From: Polaribacter sp. WD7 | GTDB lineage: Bacteria; Bacteroidota; Bacteroidia; Flavobacteriales; Flavobacteriaceae | Assembly: GCF_003335085.1 (NCBI RefSeq) | Contig: NZ_QPEJ01000015.1 | Location: 186,001 to 250,000 of the forward strand | DNA: 64,000 nucleotides | Direction of reading: 5' to 3' | Shown here: in pieces, positions 34,483-44,905 of the stretch | Numbering within the stretch: the first letter of the stretch is position 1 | How the letters are laid out: every line of letters begins with the position of its first letter | Made by a program: the position numbers and the translations under genes | The notes under the pieces: model-generated | Seen by the model: only the letters and a program-made list of their open reading frames with translations | Told to the model about the DNA's origin: nothing | Database searches by the model: none

Positions 34483-35199
34483 ATGAAACAAATATTTAAT
34501 ATTGATGGAATGACCTGTCAAGGGTGCAGGTCTTCTGTAGAAAATGCCTTAAATACTTTTGATAAAGTAACTAATGCAATTGTAGATTTAGATAAAAAAG
34601 AAGCTATTGTAGCGTCAGAGTCAAAAATTTCTAAATCAGAAATACAAACAATTATTGGTAAAAAATATACAGTTTCAGAAAAAACAACTGTTCATTCAGG
34701 TTTACCTGATGCAGAAGAAAAATCTACGCTAAAACAACTTTACCCATTATTTTTAATTTTTGGGTTCATTACCACAGCATCTATTTTAATACATACAAAC
34801 CCATGGAGTATTTCTGAGTTTATGTTGACTTTTATGGGGTTGTTTTACGTAGTTTTTAGTTTTTTTAAATTGTTAGATATTAAAGGTTTTGCAACAAGTT
34901 TTGCAATGTATGATCCTGTTGCTAAAAAAATATATAAATACGGTCTAATTTATCCATTTATAGAATTATGTTTAGGTGTTTTCTTTCTGATGAGAATTCA
35001 AACATCAGTAGCCTTAGTTTTTACTTTAATTATTTTAGGAATTACAACAATAGGCGTAACAAAATCTTTGATAAATAAACAGGCAATACAATGCGCTTGT
35101 TTAGGATCTGTGCTTAATTTACCAATGACAAAAGCAACTTTTATAGAAAATACAATTATGATTGTAATGGCAGTTTTTATGTTGATTGATATGTTCTAA
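34483..35199 (+). CDS. HMA domain fused to a MauE/DoxX-like membrane protein
   Basis: The product is 238 residues from ATG 34483 (a GTG one codon earlier is also possible). Residues about 1-68 are an HMA domain with metal site GMTCQGC. The rest has four membrane segments and resembles the MauE/DoxX-like methylamine-utilisation family, with a late Cys pair (QCACLG). A role in moving or sensing copper or another thiophilic metal at the inner membrane is plausible. It ends the set, with a terminator 22 nt downstream. Confidence 0.8.
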   Translation: MKQIFNIDGMTCQGCRSSVENALNTFDKVTNAIVDLDKKEAIVASESKISKSEIQTIIGKKYTVSEKTTVHSGLPDAEEKSTLKQLYPLFLIFGFITTASILIHTNPWSISEFMLTFMGLFYVVFSFFKLLDIKGFATSFAMYDPVAKKIYKYGLIYPFIELCLGVFFLMRIQTSVALVFTLIILGITTIGVTKSLINKQAIQCACLGSVLNLPMTKATFIENTIMIVMAVFMLIDMF

Positions 35200-35220
35200 T
35201 TGTATATAATATAATTACAA

Positions 35221-35254
35221 AAAAAATCCGATTGAAACTTCAATCGGATTTTTT
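35221..35254. terminator. Bidirectional terminator
   Basis: A 15-bp perfect stem (AAAAAATCCGATTGA and its complement, loop of 4) has A and T tracts on the two sides. It lies between the end of the HMA gene on + and the end of groEL on -. Confidence 0.85.
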
Positions 35255-35303
35255 TTAATAGTAATTTTTTTGATAAAAAATATCACTTATCAATAGTGTT
35301 GAT

Positions 35304-36983
<1,680 letters not shown>

Positions 36984-37049
36984 CTAAAAAGATTTTACTA
37001 ATTTTTGTTTTTCTTGCTAAGGCAAATCGCCAAAAGCAAATCGATTTTT

Positions 37050-37325
37050 TTAAATAATTGCTAAAATATCAGATTCTCGCATCATTAAATAATCTGTACC
37101 TTCTAACTTTAAATCTGTTCCACCGTATTTGCTATATAAAACGGTATCTCCAACTTTAACGGTTAAAGGCTCATCTTTTTTACCATTACCAACGGCAACA
37201 ACAGTTCCTTTTTGCGGTTTTTCTTTGGCATTATCAGGGATAATGATTCCTGAAGCTGTTTTTGTTTCTGCTGGGGCAGGTTCTACAAGAACTCTGTCTG
37301 CTAAAGGTTTAATGTTTACACTCAT
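37050..37325 (-). CDS. groS: Co-chaperonin GroES (10 kDa)
   Basis: GroES is the heptameric lid of the GroEL chamber. The 91-residue product starts [16 protein letters not shown] and contains the mobile loop ([16 protein letters not shown]) and [16 protein letters not shown]. It is the first gene of groESL. No clear CIRCE operator is present; a promoter candidate lies at 37375-37406. Confidence 0.97.
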   Translation of the reverse strand: MSVNIKPLADRVLVEPAPAETKTASGIIIPDNAKEKPQKGTVVAVGNGKKDEPLTVKVGDTVLYSKYGGTDLKLEGTDYLMMRESDILAII

Positions 37326-37374
37326 TTTTATATAAATTTTGATTTAATAAATTAATTTTCTTCAACTAATTTGA

Positions 37375-37406
37375 CAGAAATTATGCCATGTGCAAAAAAC
37401 TGACAA
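37375..37406 (-). promoter_or_regulatory. Possible groESL promoter
   Basis: The minus strand has TTG (37406-37404), a 20-nt spacer, then TAATTTCT, two mismatches from TAnnTTTG. TTGTCAG and CTGTCAA stand as direct repeats at the two ends of this stretch and might be an operator. Weak evidence. Confidence 0.35.
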
Positions 37407-37446
37407 TTTTTCTTTGGATTATTTTCTAATTGAATTTAAAGCAAAA

Positions 37447-37481
37447 AAAAATGCCAACGTGTCATTTTCGTTGGCATTTTT
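37447..37481 (-). terminator. Terminator of the miaB-secG operon
   Basis: A 13-bp perfect stem (37447-37459 / 37469-37481, ATGCCAACG core) with a 9-nt loop is followed by a T-run on the minus strand, 18 nt after secG. Confidence 0.85.
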
Positions 37482-37498
37482 GGTATTGTATTTTTTAC

Positions 37499-37828
37499 TT
37501 AGATACTATCGTTAGTTGTTAAAGGAGTAGTATCTTCAACAGGTGCAGAAGTTTCTACACCTTCTAAAGTGTTGTCTAATTTAAAATTGTTTTCACCGTC
37601 TCTAGGAATGGCAAAATTTGCTAATAAAATTAAAGCAAACATAGCTATGGCTAAGGTCCATGTAGTTCTGTCTAAAAAGTTATTTGTGTTTTGTACACCA
37701 CCCAAAGACTGAGCGCCACCACCAAAAGAAGAAGATAATCCTCCTCCTTTAGGATTTTGAACCATAACTATTAAGATTAGAGCGATAGCTACAATCAAAA
37801 TTAAGATTAAAAATGCTGTATAACTCAT
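37499..37828 (-). CDS. secG: Preprotein translocase subunit SecG
   Basis: SecG is a small membrane subunit of the SecYEG channel. The 109-residue product has two membrane segments (about 5-22 and 56-72), joined by the typical stretch VQNPKGGGLSSSFGGGAQSLGG. It ends with a Bacteroidota-type acidic tail. It overlaps the upstream TPR gene by four bases (ATGA) and is the last gene of the operon that begins at miaB. Confidence 0.95.
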   Translation of the reverse strand: MSYTAFLILILIVAIALILIVMVQNPKGGGLSSSFGGGAQSLGGVQNTNNFLDRTTWTLAIAMFALILLANFAIPRDGENNFKLDNTLEGVETSAPVEDTTPLTTNDSI

Positions 37829-38616
37829 AATTTATTTTTTTGTAAAATTTGTACTCTTTTAATTTGGTCTGCAAAGAAACCACTTTTTTCTGGATATTTC
37901 AAACTTAAAATTCTGTAGGCCTGTACTGCACTTTCATATTTTTTTTGTTCTAAATACACTTTAGCCAACGTTTCTGTCATTAATGCAGCGTCTTGTTTGT
38001 TTTCTTTTATAGGTATTGTAATATTTTTACCCTTCGGAAGCGATTCTATCTTAGGGTTTTCTTCTATAAATCTATTAATGAGCGCTACTTTTTTAGATGT
38101 CGGTTTTATAGTTTTTGTTACTAATTTTTCTGTTTTTGATCTTTCAATAGGTTTTTTGGTAGATAACTTTAACCATTCATTAAAAGAGTAACTTTCTGTT
38201 GAATTAAAAGAAATAGGTGTTCCTAATTGAAGCTTTTTAGTTTCTTGGGTGCTTTGGTTTATAATTTTAGCATTGTCATCAGTTTTGGTGTGGCTTACTT
38301 TTTCTGCAGCAAAAGTGTTTTTTGTTTCTGCTAAGATTTTGTTTGAAATCTGTTTATGAATGCCCTCTTTTTGTGCGTTAAAATTGTTAGAAGTGATAAA
38401 ATCAAAAAGTACTGTTCTGTCTGATGTATAGGCAGCAGTTAACTTTAATTCGTTGTTATATTTAAAGCTGTCTTTGTTTTTTAATCCTTTTAAATACAGT
38501 GCTCTAGCAGCTTGAAAATATGGAAATTTTTCTACAATAGATTTTAATTCTACCGTATCTATGTGCCCGATAGTTTCTTGGTGTTTTAAAATTGATGTAA
38601 ATCTGTCTGTATTCAA
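37825..38616 (-). CDS. Tetratricopeptide-repeat-type conserved protein
   Basis: The function is unknown. The 263-residue product has a conserved N-terminus (FPYFQAARALYLKGLK near 35-50) and a low-complexity basic middle. One TPR-like hairpin lies near the C-terminus (ALMTETLAKVYLEQKKYESA, then VQAYRILSLKYPEKS). It has no signal peptide. The frame opens at TTG 38614-38616 directly before NTDRFTSILKH, and there is no ATG nearby, so a TTG start is likely. It lies between lptE and secG, a conserved flavobacterial neighbourhood that hints at an envelope or secretion role. Confidence 0.75.
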   Translation of the reverse strand: MNTDRFTSILKHQETIGHIDTVELKSIVEKFPYFQAARALYLKGLKNKDSFKYNNELKLTAAYTSDRTVLFDFITSNNFNAQKEGIHKQISNKILAETKNTFAAEKVSHTKTDDNAKIINQSTQETKKLQLGTPISFNSTESYSFNEWLKLSTKKPIERSKTEKLVTKTIKPTSKKVALINRFIEENPKIESLPKGKNITIPIKENKQDAALMTETLAKVYLEQKKYESAVQAYRILSLKYPEKSGFFADQIKRVQILQKNKL

Positions 38617-38627
38617 AATATATTTGG

Positions 38628-39134
38628 TTACCAGCCTCCAACAGAAGCATTAAAAATATCTTGCGTAATTCTTTCTAAAATCTCATCTAGAGCAGCCTCT
38701 AAAACCCCACCAGACAATTGAGCATTGGCAGCAAAATCTGAATAAAAAGAGAATTGTTGTTCAAAATCTTTCTTTTCGTCTTTCTTATTTTCATACCTAA
38801 CATTAACAGTTATTGTAAGTCTGTTTTGTGATGCGGTTTGGTTAGAATTTGCACTCATTGGTGTAACTCTATAACCTGTAATTTCTCCACTAAAATACAA
38901 ATCTCCGTTAGATTTGGTTAGCGTTAAATTAGTTTGTCTTAAAAATAAATCTTGTAAATCTTGTGTAAAACGCTGGCTAAGAATAGGCTCTATTAAAGAA
39001 GCTTGATTAGGGAAAAAATCTACCTGAAGCGTTTTTGCGTCACCTGTACTTCCTCCTGTAAAAGAATATACCCCACAACCTACTAATACAAGTGAACTTA
39101 TTGTAAAAAAACTGATAAATAATATTCTTTTCAT
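38628..39134 (-). CDS. lptE: LptE-family LPS-assembly lipoprotein
   Basis: LptE plugs the LptD channel that inserts lipopolysaccharide into the outer membrane. From ATG 39132-39134 the product is 168 residues with a lipoprotein signal (MKRILFISFFTISSLVLVGC). The conserved GVYSFTGG follows the Cys, and ITGYRVTPMS and FEQQFSFYSDFAA come later. An ATG five codons upstream is in frame but overlaps the preceding gene's stop. It is 4 nt downstream of the sigma-54 activator gene. Confidence 0.9.
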   Translation of the reverse strand: MKRILFISFFTISSLVLVGCGVYSFTGGSTGDAKTLQVDFFPNQASLIEPILSQRFTQDLQDLFLRQTNLTLTKSNGDLYFSGEITGYRVTPMSANSNQTASQNRLTITVNVRYENKKDEKKDFEQQFSFYSDFAANAQLSGGVLEAALDEILERITQDIFNASVGGW

Positions 39135-39138
39135 GTGA

Positions 39139-40365
39139 TTATAAATCATACTGTTTAATTTTTCTATATAAGGTTCTCTCTGAAATACCTAATTCTTTAG
39201 CGGCCAACTTTCGTTTGTTGTTATTTTTTTCTAATGATTTTTTAATCATTTCTATTTCTTTGTCTTGTAAAGATAACGATTCATCTTCTTCAATTGTCTC
39301 AATAAAATCGTACTCTTTTTCTGTAGAAGAGTTTTGAGGTATATTTAAAACTTCTACATTGGTTTTCTCAGTATCTTGGTTGCCATATATTTTTTCTATC
39401 AACCTATGATGTTCTTCTTGTACTTCTTCTATATTGCCGTTTTTCATCAAATCTAAAGTCAATTTTTTTAGATCGTTGATGTCATTACGCATATCAAACA
39501 AGATTTTATACATGATATCTCGTTCTGAAGAAAAATCATTTTCTTTTTTGTTACCGCCAACAATGGCAGGTAAATTACCGTTGTTGTCAGGTAAATATTG
39601 TTTTAGTTTTAGTGCTGTAATTGTTCTTTCTTCTTCGATAACTGAAATTTGTTCTGCTAAGTTTTTTAACTGACGTATATTTCCTGGAAAAGAATAATTC
39701 AATAATATATTTACAGCATTGTCATCTAAGCGTATTGAAGGCATTCTGTATTTTTGAGCAAAATCTGATGCAAATTTTCTAAATAGTAGATGAATGTCTT
39801 GGTTACGATCTCTTAGTGCTGGTAAACTTATTTCTACAGTACTTAATCTGTAATACAAATCTTCTCTAAACTTTTCTTTTTCAATTGCATACTGCATGTT
39901 AACATTTGTAGCTGCAACAATTCTAACATTGGTTTTTAATACTTTAGAAGAACCCACTTTAATAAATTCTCCGTTTTCCAAAACACGAAGTAAACGCACT
40001 TGGGTAGTTAATGGTAATTCGCCAACTTCATCTAAAAAAATGGTTCCGCCATCAGCAACTTCAAAATATCCTTTTCTGTCTTGTGTTGCTCCTGTAAATG
40101 CTCCTTTTTCGTGTCCAAATAATTCACTGTCTATGGTTCCTTCAGGAATAGCACCGCAGTTTACAGCAATGTATTTTGCATGTTTTCTATGTGATAATGA
40201 GTGTATAATTTTTGGAATACTTTCTTTACCAACTCCACTTTCTCCAGTAACTAAAACAGAAATATCAGTAGGAGCAACTCTTACTGCTTTTTCTAAGGCT
40301 CTGTTTAGGTGGATATCGTTTCCTATAATACCAAAACGTTGTTTTAAAGCTTGTAAATTTTCCAT
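39139..40365 (-). CDS. Sigma-54-dependent transcriptional activator
   Basis: This AAA+ enhancer-binding protein opens promoters read by RpoN-containing polymerase. The 408-residue product starts directly with the ATPase domain, with no receiver or sensor domain. Motifs are Walker A GESGVGKE (about 41-48), the sigma-54 contact loop GAFTGA (about 90-95), Walker B GGTIFLDEVGEL and the arginine region REDLYYRL. The C-terminus is a Fis-type helix-turn-helix (KRKLAAKELGISERTLYRKI). Its place between miaB and lptE suggests control of envelope genes, but no sigma-54 (-24/-12) site was found nearby. Confidence 0.93.
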   Translation of the reverse strand: MENLQALKQRFGIIGNDIHLNRALEKAVRVAPTDISVLVTGESGVGKESIPKIIHSLSHRKHAKYIAVNCGAIPEGTIDSELFGHEKGAFTGATQDRKGYFEVADGGTIFLDEVGELPLTTQVRLLRVLENGEFIKVGSSKVLKTNVRIVAATNVNMQYAIEKEKFREDLYYRLSTVEISLPALRDRNQDIHLLFRKFASDFAQKYRMPSIRLDDNAVNILLNYSFPGNIRQLKNLAEQISVIEEERTITALKLKQYLPDNNGNLPAIVGGNKKENDFSSERDIMYKILFDMRNDINDLKKLTLDLMKNGNIEEVQEEHHRLIEKIYGNQDTEKTNVEVLNIPQNSSTEKEYDFIETIEEDESLSLQDKEIEMIKKSLEKNNNKRKLAAKELGISERTLYRKIKQYDL

Positions 40366-40368
40366 AGT

Positions 40369-40710
40369 CTATTTCTCTATATATTCAGAAACTCCTTTTT
40401 CAAGTTTTCCTGTAAGCCATTGCCGATTTAGTTTTAATAACATTTTATTACTTTTGGTAAAACTAATTTTTGCAGTAGCTTTTCCTGCTTTTAATTCATT
40501 TTCTAGTGTAACACATTGGTATAGCATATGTAAAATATCATTATCAAGTGTTGCAATTATTTTTCCGTGTTTTACGGTTCCTCCAGAATAATTAGCGGTT
40601 ACGATATTGTCTTCTTGTTGATAGTTAAAAACAGTATCTGCATTTACTTTTCCATTTTTAGAGTTTTCTACTAAGTAAAAAGTTTTATTATGAAAATTAA
40701 ACACACTCAT
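40369..40710 (-). CDS. Conserved hypothetical protein of the miaB-lptE operon
   Basis: This 113-residue cytoplasmic protein has no known function. It contains short beta-rich repeats such as VFNYQQEDNIVTANYSGGTV and a C-terminal NRQWLTGKLEKGVSEYIEK. Similar proteins are often mislabelled N-acetylglutamate synthase; nothing in the sequence looks like an acetyltransferase. It is 2 nt downstream of miaB and 3 nt upstream of the sigma-54 activator gene, so it is certainly co-transcribed. Confidence 0.75.
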   Translation of the reverse strand: MSVFNFHNKTFYLVENSKNGKVNADTVFNYQQEDNIVTANYSGGTVKHGKIIATLDNDILHMLYQCVTLENELKAGKATAKISFTKSNKMLLKLNRQWLTGKLEKGVSEYIEK

Positions 40711-40712
40711 TT

Positions 40713-42167
40713 TTAATTATTATCAGAATATCCTACTGCGGTTCCAATCAATGTAGCAGAAGTACAGTCTTCTACTTTAACATTTACAAAATCGCCTAAT
40801 TTGTAATGTTCTTTAGGAAAAACAATTACGGTGTTTTGTGTGTTTCTCCCTTTCCATTGGTTAGAGTTTTTCTTAGAAGTTCCTTCAATTAAAACTTCTT
40901 CAGTTTTTCCTAAATGCTGTTTTGTTCTGTATAAAGCATGTTTTTGTTGCAAATCGATAACTTCTGTTAAACGACGTTTTTTAACATCCGCAGGCACATC
41001 ATCTTCCATTTTTTTACCAGCCAAAGTTCCTGGTCTTTCAGAGTAAGCAAACATAAAACCAAAGTCGTATTTTACATATTCCATCAACTCTAAAGTATCT
41101 TTATGGTCTTGTTCTGTTTCGCCACAAAACCCAACAATCATGTCTTGAGACAAAGCCATTTCTGGAATAATTTTAAAAATAGTATCCACCAACTCCATAT
41201 ACTCTTCACGCGTATGTTGTCTGTTCATGGCTTTTAACATAGCGTTACTTCCGCTTTGTACAGGTAAGTGTATGTATTTGCAAATATTTTTGTGTTTAGC
41301 CATAGTGTGTATAACATCTAAACTCATGTCTTGAGGATTAGAGGTAGAAAAACGAAAACGAGTTTTTGGAAATTCAGTAGCACACATGTCTAACAATTGA
41401 GCAAAATCTACTGCCGTGGCTTGAGCCATTTCTGACGCTTTGTTGAAATCTTTTTTCAAACCACCTCCATACCATAAAAAACTATCTACGTTTTGACCTA
41501 AAAGTGTAATTTCTTTATAGTTTTTAGCAACCATTTGACGAATCTCTTCTAAAATACTTTTTGGGTCTCTACTTCGCTCACGTCCACGGGTAAAAGGAAC
41601 TACACAAAATGTACACATATTATCGCAACCCCTTGTAATAGATACAAATGCAGAAACCCCATTAGAATTTAAACGAACAGGTGCAATATCTCCGTAGGTT
41701 TCTTCTTTGGACAAAATAACATTAACGGCATCTTTACCCTCATTTACTTCTTCTAGTAAATTAGGTAAATCTTTATAAGCATCTGGACCCACAACTAGGT
41801 CTACAATTTTTTCTTCTTCTAAAAACTTTTCTTTCAAGCGTTCTGCCATACAACCTAAAACGCCAACTTTCATTTTTTTATTAACTTGTTTTACAGCATT
41901 GTACTTTTGCAATCTTTTACGAACCGTAGTTTCTGCTTTTTCTCGAATAGAGCAAGTATTTACCAAAACCAAATCTGCTTCTTCTAAAACTTGGGTAGTA
42001 TTGTATCCTTGCTTGTCTAAAATAGCAGCAACAATTTCACTATCATTCATATTCATTTGACAGCCATAACTTTCTATGAATAGTTTTTTAGTATTTTCTT
42101 TTTTATTTTCGGTTACAAGGGCTTTACCTTGTATTTTTTCGTCAATAATTTTTTCTACGTGTTCCAT
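40713..42167 (-). CDS. miaB: tRNA-2-methylthio-N6-dimethylallyladenosine synthase MiaB
   Basis: This radical-SAM enzyme adds a methylthio group to i6A37 in tRNAs. The 484-residue product has the N-terminal methylthiotransferase domain (ESYGCQMNMNDSEIV), with cysteines for an auxiliary 4Fe-4S cluster, and the radical-SAM motif CDNMCTFCVVPFTRGRERS (CxxxCxxC). A C-terminal TRAM domain binds RNA. It is the first gene of a six-gene operon ending in secG and has a promoter at 42194-42227. Confidence 0.97.
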   Translation of the reverse strand: MEHVEKIIDEKIQGKALVTENKKENTKKLFIESYGCQMNMNDSEIVAAILDKQGYNTTQVLEEADLVLVNTCSIREKAETTVRKRLQKYNAVKQVNKKMKVGVLGCMAERLKEKFLEEEKIVDLVVGPDAYKDLPNLLEEVNEGKDAVNVILSKEETYGDIAPVRLNSNGVSAFVSITRGCDNMCTFCVVPFTRGRERSRDPKSILEEIRQMVAKNYKEITLLGQNVDSFLWYGGGLKKDFNKASEMAQATAVDFAQLLDMCATEFPKTRFRFSTSNPQDMSLDVIHTMAKHKNICKYIHLPVQSGSNAMLKAMNRQHTREEYMELVDTIFKIIPEMALSQDMIVGFCGETEQDHKDTLELMEYVKYDFGFMFAYSERPGTLAGKKMEDDVPADVKKRRLTEVIDLQQKHALYRTKQHLGKTEEVLIEGTSKKNSNQWKGRNTQNTVIVFPKEHYKLGDFVNVKVEDCTSATLIGTAVGYSDNN

Positions 42168-42193
42168 CTTTCAATTTATCATTAGAAGGTGGG

Positions 42194-42227
42194 CAAAGAT
42201 ACAACCAAAAATACTTTTTTATGACAA
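42194..42227 (-). promoter_or_regulatory. Promoter of the miaB-secG operon
   Basis: The minus strand reads TTG (42227-42225), a 23-nt spacer, then TATCTTTG (42201-42194). The spacer is at the long end of what is accepted. Confidence 0.55.
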
Positions 42228-42309
42228 ATTGGCAGAAAAAATAATGCTCTAAATCTGTTAATTATTTCTTGAAAATTGATGAAATAATTTTTTTTATCAA
42301 AAAACTAAC

Positions 42310-42317
42310 TACTTTTG
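42310..42317 (+). promoter_or_regulatory. -7 promoter box for topA
   Basis: TACTTTTG matches TAnnTTTG, 51 nt before the topA ATG. No TTG is at the usual distance. Confidence 0.5.
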
Positions 42318-42368
42318 CAGTCTGAAAACATGAGTATTTAGGGCGTTTTCACAGATAAAAGAAGATAA

Positions 42369-44867
42369 ATGGCAAAGAATTTAGTAATAGTTGAGTCTCC
42401 TGCAAAAGCAAAAACGATTGAAAAATTTCTTGGAAAAGAATTTCAAGTAGAATCGAGTTACGGACACATCGCAGATTTACCGTCTAAAGAATTAGGGATA
42501 GATGTAGAGGGAGATTTTAGTCCTAAATACATCATTTCTGATGATAAAAAACCCGTAGTAAAAAAATTAAAATCGTTAGCTAAAAAAGCAAAAACAATTT
42601 GGTTAGCAAGTGATGAGGATAGAGAAGGAGAAGCTATTGCGTGGCATTTAAAAGAGCAACTAGAGTTGAATGATGACAATACCAAACGTATTGTTTTTCA
42701 TGAAATTACGAAAAAAGCCATTTTAAAAGCTGTAGAAAACCCTAGAGATATTGATTATAATATGGTTAACGCTCAACAAGCGCGTAGGGTTCTAGACAGA
42801 TTAGTTGGGTATGAACTTTCACCTGTCCTATGGCGCAAAGTAAAAGGAGGTTTGTCTGCAGGTAGAGTACAATCTGTAGCTGTAAGGTTGATAGTAGAAA
42901 GAGAACGAAGTATTCAAGAATTTAAGGCAGAGTCTCATTATAAAGTAATTGCAGAATTTTTAACTGTAGAAGGAAAAAAGTTTAAAGCAACTATTCCTAA
43001 AAACTTCAATTCTAAATCATCTGCAGAAGCATTTTTAAAATCTTGTGCAGATGCAAATTTTTCTATAGCAGATTTAACAAAAAAGCCTGCAAAAAAATCT
43101 CCAGCAGCTCCATTTACAACGTCAACATTACAACAAGAGGCTTCTCGTAAATTAGGTTTTCCGGTAGGTAAAACCATGCAAGTTGCTCAACGTTTGTATG
43201 AAGCAGGTTTGATTACCTATATGAGAACAGATAGTGTAAATTTGTCTGTAGATGCAAGAAATGAGGCCGAAGAAGAAATTGTAAATTATTACGGTAAAGA
43301 ATACAGTAAACAACGTGTGTTTAAGTCGAAAGCTAAAGGAGCACAAGAAGCCCATGAAGCAATTCGTCCTACAAACATGAAAATGCACGGGATTGATACA
43401 GAATACGATCAAAATAGATTGTATGATTTAATTTGGAAAAGAACATTGGCGTCTCAAATGAGTGATGCGCAGTTGGAAAGAACCAATGTAAAAATTCAAA
43501 ATTCAAATAATGATAAGATTTTTACTGCTAATGGAGAGATGATAAAGTTTGAAGGATTCTTAAAAGTGTATTTAGAAGGTACTGATAATGAGGAAGAAGA
43601 ACAAGCAGGGATGTTGCCAAATTTGAAAGTTAATGACAATTTAACGTATAATTTTATAAACGCTACGCAGCGTTTTACGAGCCCGCCTTATCGTTTTACA
43701 GAGGCTTCTTTGGTAAAGCAATTAGAAGAATTAGGTATTGGTAGACCTTCTACATACGCACCAACAATTTCTACAGTACAAAGAAGAGGTTACATAGAGA
43801 AAGGGCAAGACGAGGGTAAAGAGAGAAATTATGAGCAGTTAATTTTAACTGACGGCACTATAAAAAGCAAATCTTTAACAGAAAAAACTGGTGCTAATAA
43901 AAATAAGTTAGTTCCTACAGATATTGGTAACATAGTAAACGATTTTCTAGTGGCTAATTTTTCGAATATTTTAGATTTTGGGTTTACAGCTAAAGTAGAA
44001 AATTCTTTTGATGATATTTCTGAAGGTGAAGAAAATTGGACAGAAATGATAAAAGATTTCTACATTAAATTTCATGATAATGTAGAAGATGTAAAAGAAA
44101 ATGCAGAAAGAGAAAGCGGAGAACGTATTTTAGGAAAGCACCCAGAAAGTGGTAAAACAGTATTGGTTAGACTTGGTAAATTTGGTCCGATTGCACAAAT
44201 AGGAGCTCCAGAAGACGAAGAAAAACAGTTTGCAAGTTTAAATAAAGATCAGAATTTAGGAACAATAACTCTAGAAGAGGCATTAGAATTGTTTTTATTA
44301 CCTAAAACTTTAGGAGTTTACGAAGGTGAAGAAGTTATAGTTTCTAATGGCCGTTTTGGACCTTATGTAAAATTTGGTAAGATGTATGTTTCTTTAGATA
44401 AAGGTGAAAATCCGATGGAGGTTGATCTCAATAGAGCAGAAGAACTTATAGAGGCTAAGAAAAAAGCAGATGCACCAATTTATCATCATGAAGATTTGCC
44501 TGTTCAAAAAGGTGTAGGGCGTTTTGGACCTTTTTTAAAGTGGAATGGGATGTTTATCAATGTAAACAAAAAATATGACTTTGATAACTTGTCTGATATT
44601 GATATTGTTACTTTAATAGAAGAAAAGAAACAAAAAGAAATAGATAAGGTAATTCATAACTGGGAAGATGTTGGAATTAAGGTTGAAAAAGCAAGGTGGG
44701 GAAGGTTTAATGTAATTAAAGGCAAGATTAAAGTAGAATTACCAAAAACTACTAAAATCGAAAAGTTATCTAAGGAGGAAGCTGTCAAAATGATTGAAGC
44801 AAAAACACCAAAGAAAAAAACTACAAAAAGAAAAACTACCACTAAAAAAACAGTAAAAAAGAAATAA
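42369..44867 (+). CDS. topA: DNA topoisomerase I
   Basis: This type IA topoisomerase relaxes negative supercoils. The 832-residue product begins with a TOPRIM domain (AKNLVIVESPAKAKTIEKFL; later DEDREGEAIAWHL). It has the catalytic Tyr in YMRTDSVNLS and the family stretch LGIGRPSTYAPTI. The C-terminal part has repeated GRFGP(Y/F)-type domains (GRFGPYVKFGK, GRFGPFLKWNG) in place of zinc-finger repeats. It ends in a Lys/Thr tail (TPKKKTTKRKTTTKK). This architecture is usual for Bacteroidota. Confidence 0.97.
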   Translation: MAKNLVIVESPAKAKTIEKFLGKEFQVESSYGHIADLPSKELGIDVEGDFSPKYIISDDKKPVVKKLKSLAKKAKTIWLASDEDREGEAIAWHLKEQLELNDDNTKRIVFHEITKKAILKAVENPRDIDYNMVNAQQARRVLDRLVGYELSPVLWRKVKGGLSAGRVQSVAVRLIVERERSIQEFKAESHYKVIAEFLTVEGKKFKATIPKNFNSKSSAEAFLKSCADANFSIADLTKKPAKKSPAAPFTTSTLQQEASRKLGFPVGKTMQVAQRLYEAGLITYMRTDSVNLSVDARNEAEEEIVNYYGKEYSKQRVFKSKAKGAQEAHEAIRPTNMKMHGIDTEYDQNRLYDLIWKRTLASQMSDAQLERTNVKIQNSNNDKIFTANGEMIKFEGFLKVYLEGTDNEEEEQAGMLPNLKVNDNLTYNFINATQRFTSPPYRFTEASLVKQLEELGIGRPSTYAPTISTVQRRGYIEKGQDEGKERNYEQLILTDGTIKSKSLTEKTGANKNKLVPTDIGNIVNDFLVANFSNILDFGFTAKVENSFDDISEGEENWTEMIKDFYIKFHDNVEDVKENAERESGERILGKHPESGKTVLVRLGKFGPIAQIGAPEDEEKQFASLNKDQNLGTITLEEALELFLLPKTLGVYEGEEVIVSNGRFGPYVKFGKMYVSLDKGENPMEVDLNRAEELIEAKKKADAPIYHHEDLPVQKGVGRFGPFLKWNGMFINVNKKYDFDNLSDIDIVTLIEEKKQKEIDKVIHNWEDVGIKVEKARWGRFNVIKGKIKVELPKTTKIEKLSKEEAVKMIEAKTPKKKTTKRKTTTKKTVKKK

Positions 44868-44905
44868 GTATTTCTTATATTGCGTTAGTTTTCTAAAAAA
44901 AATTG

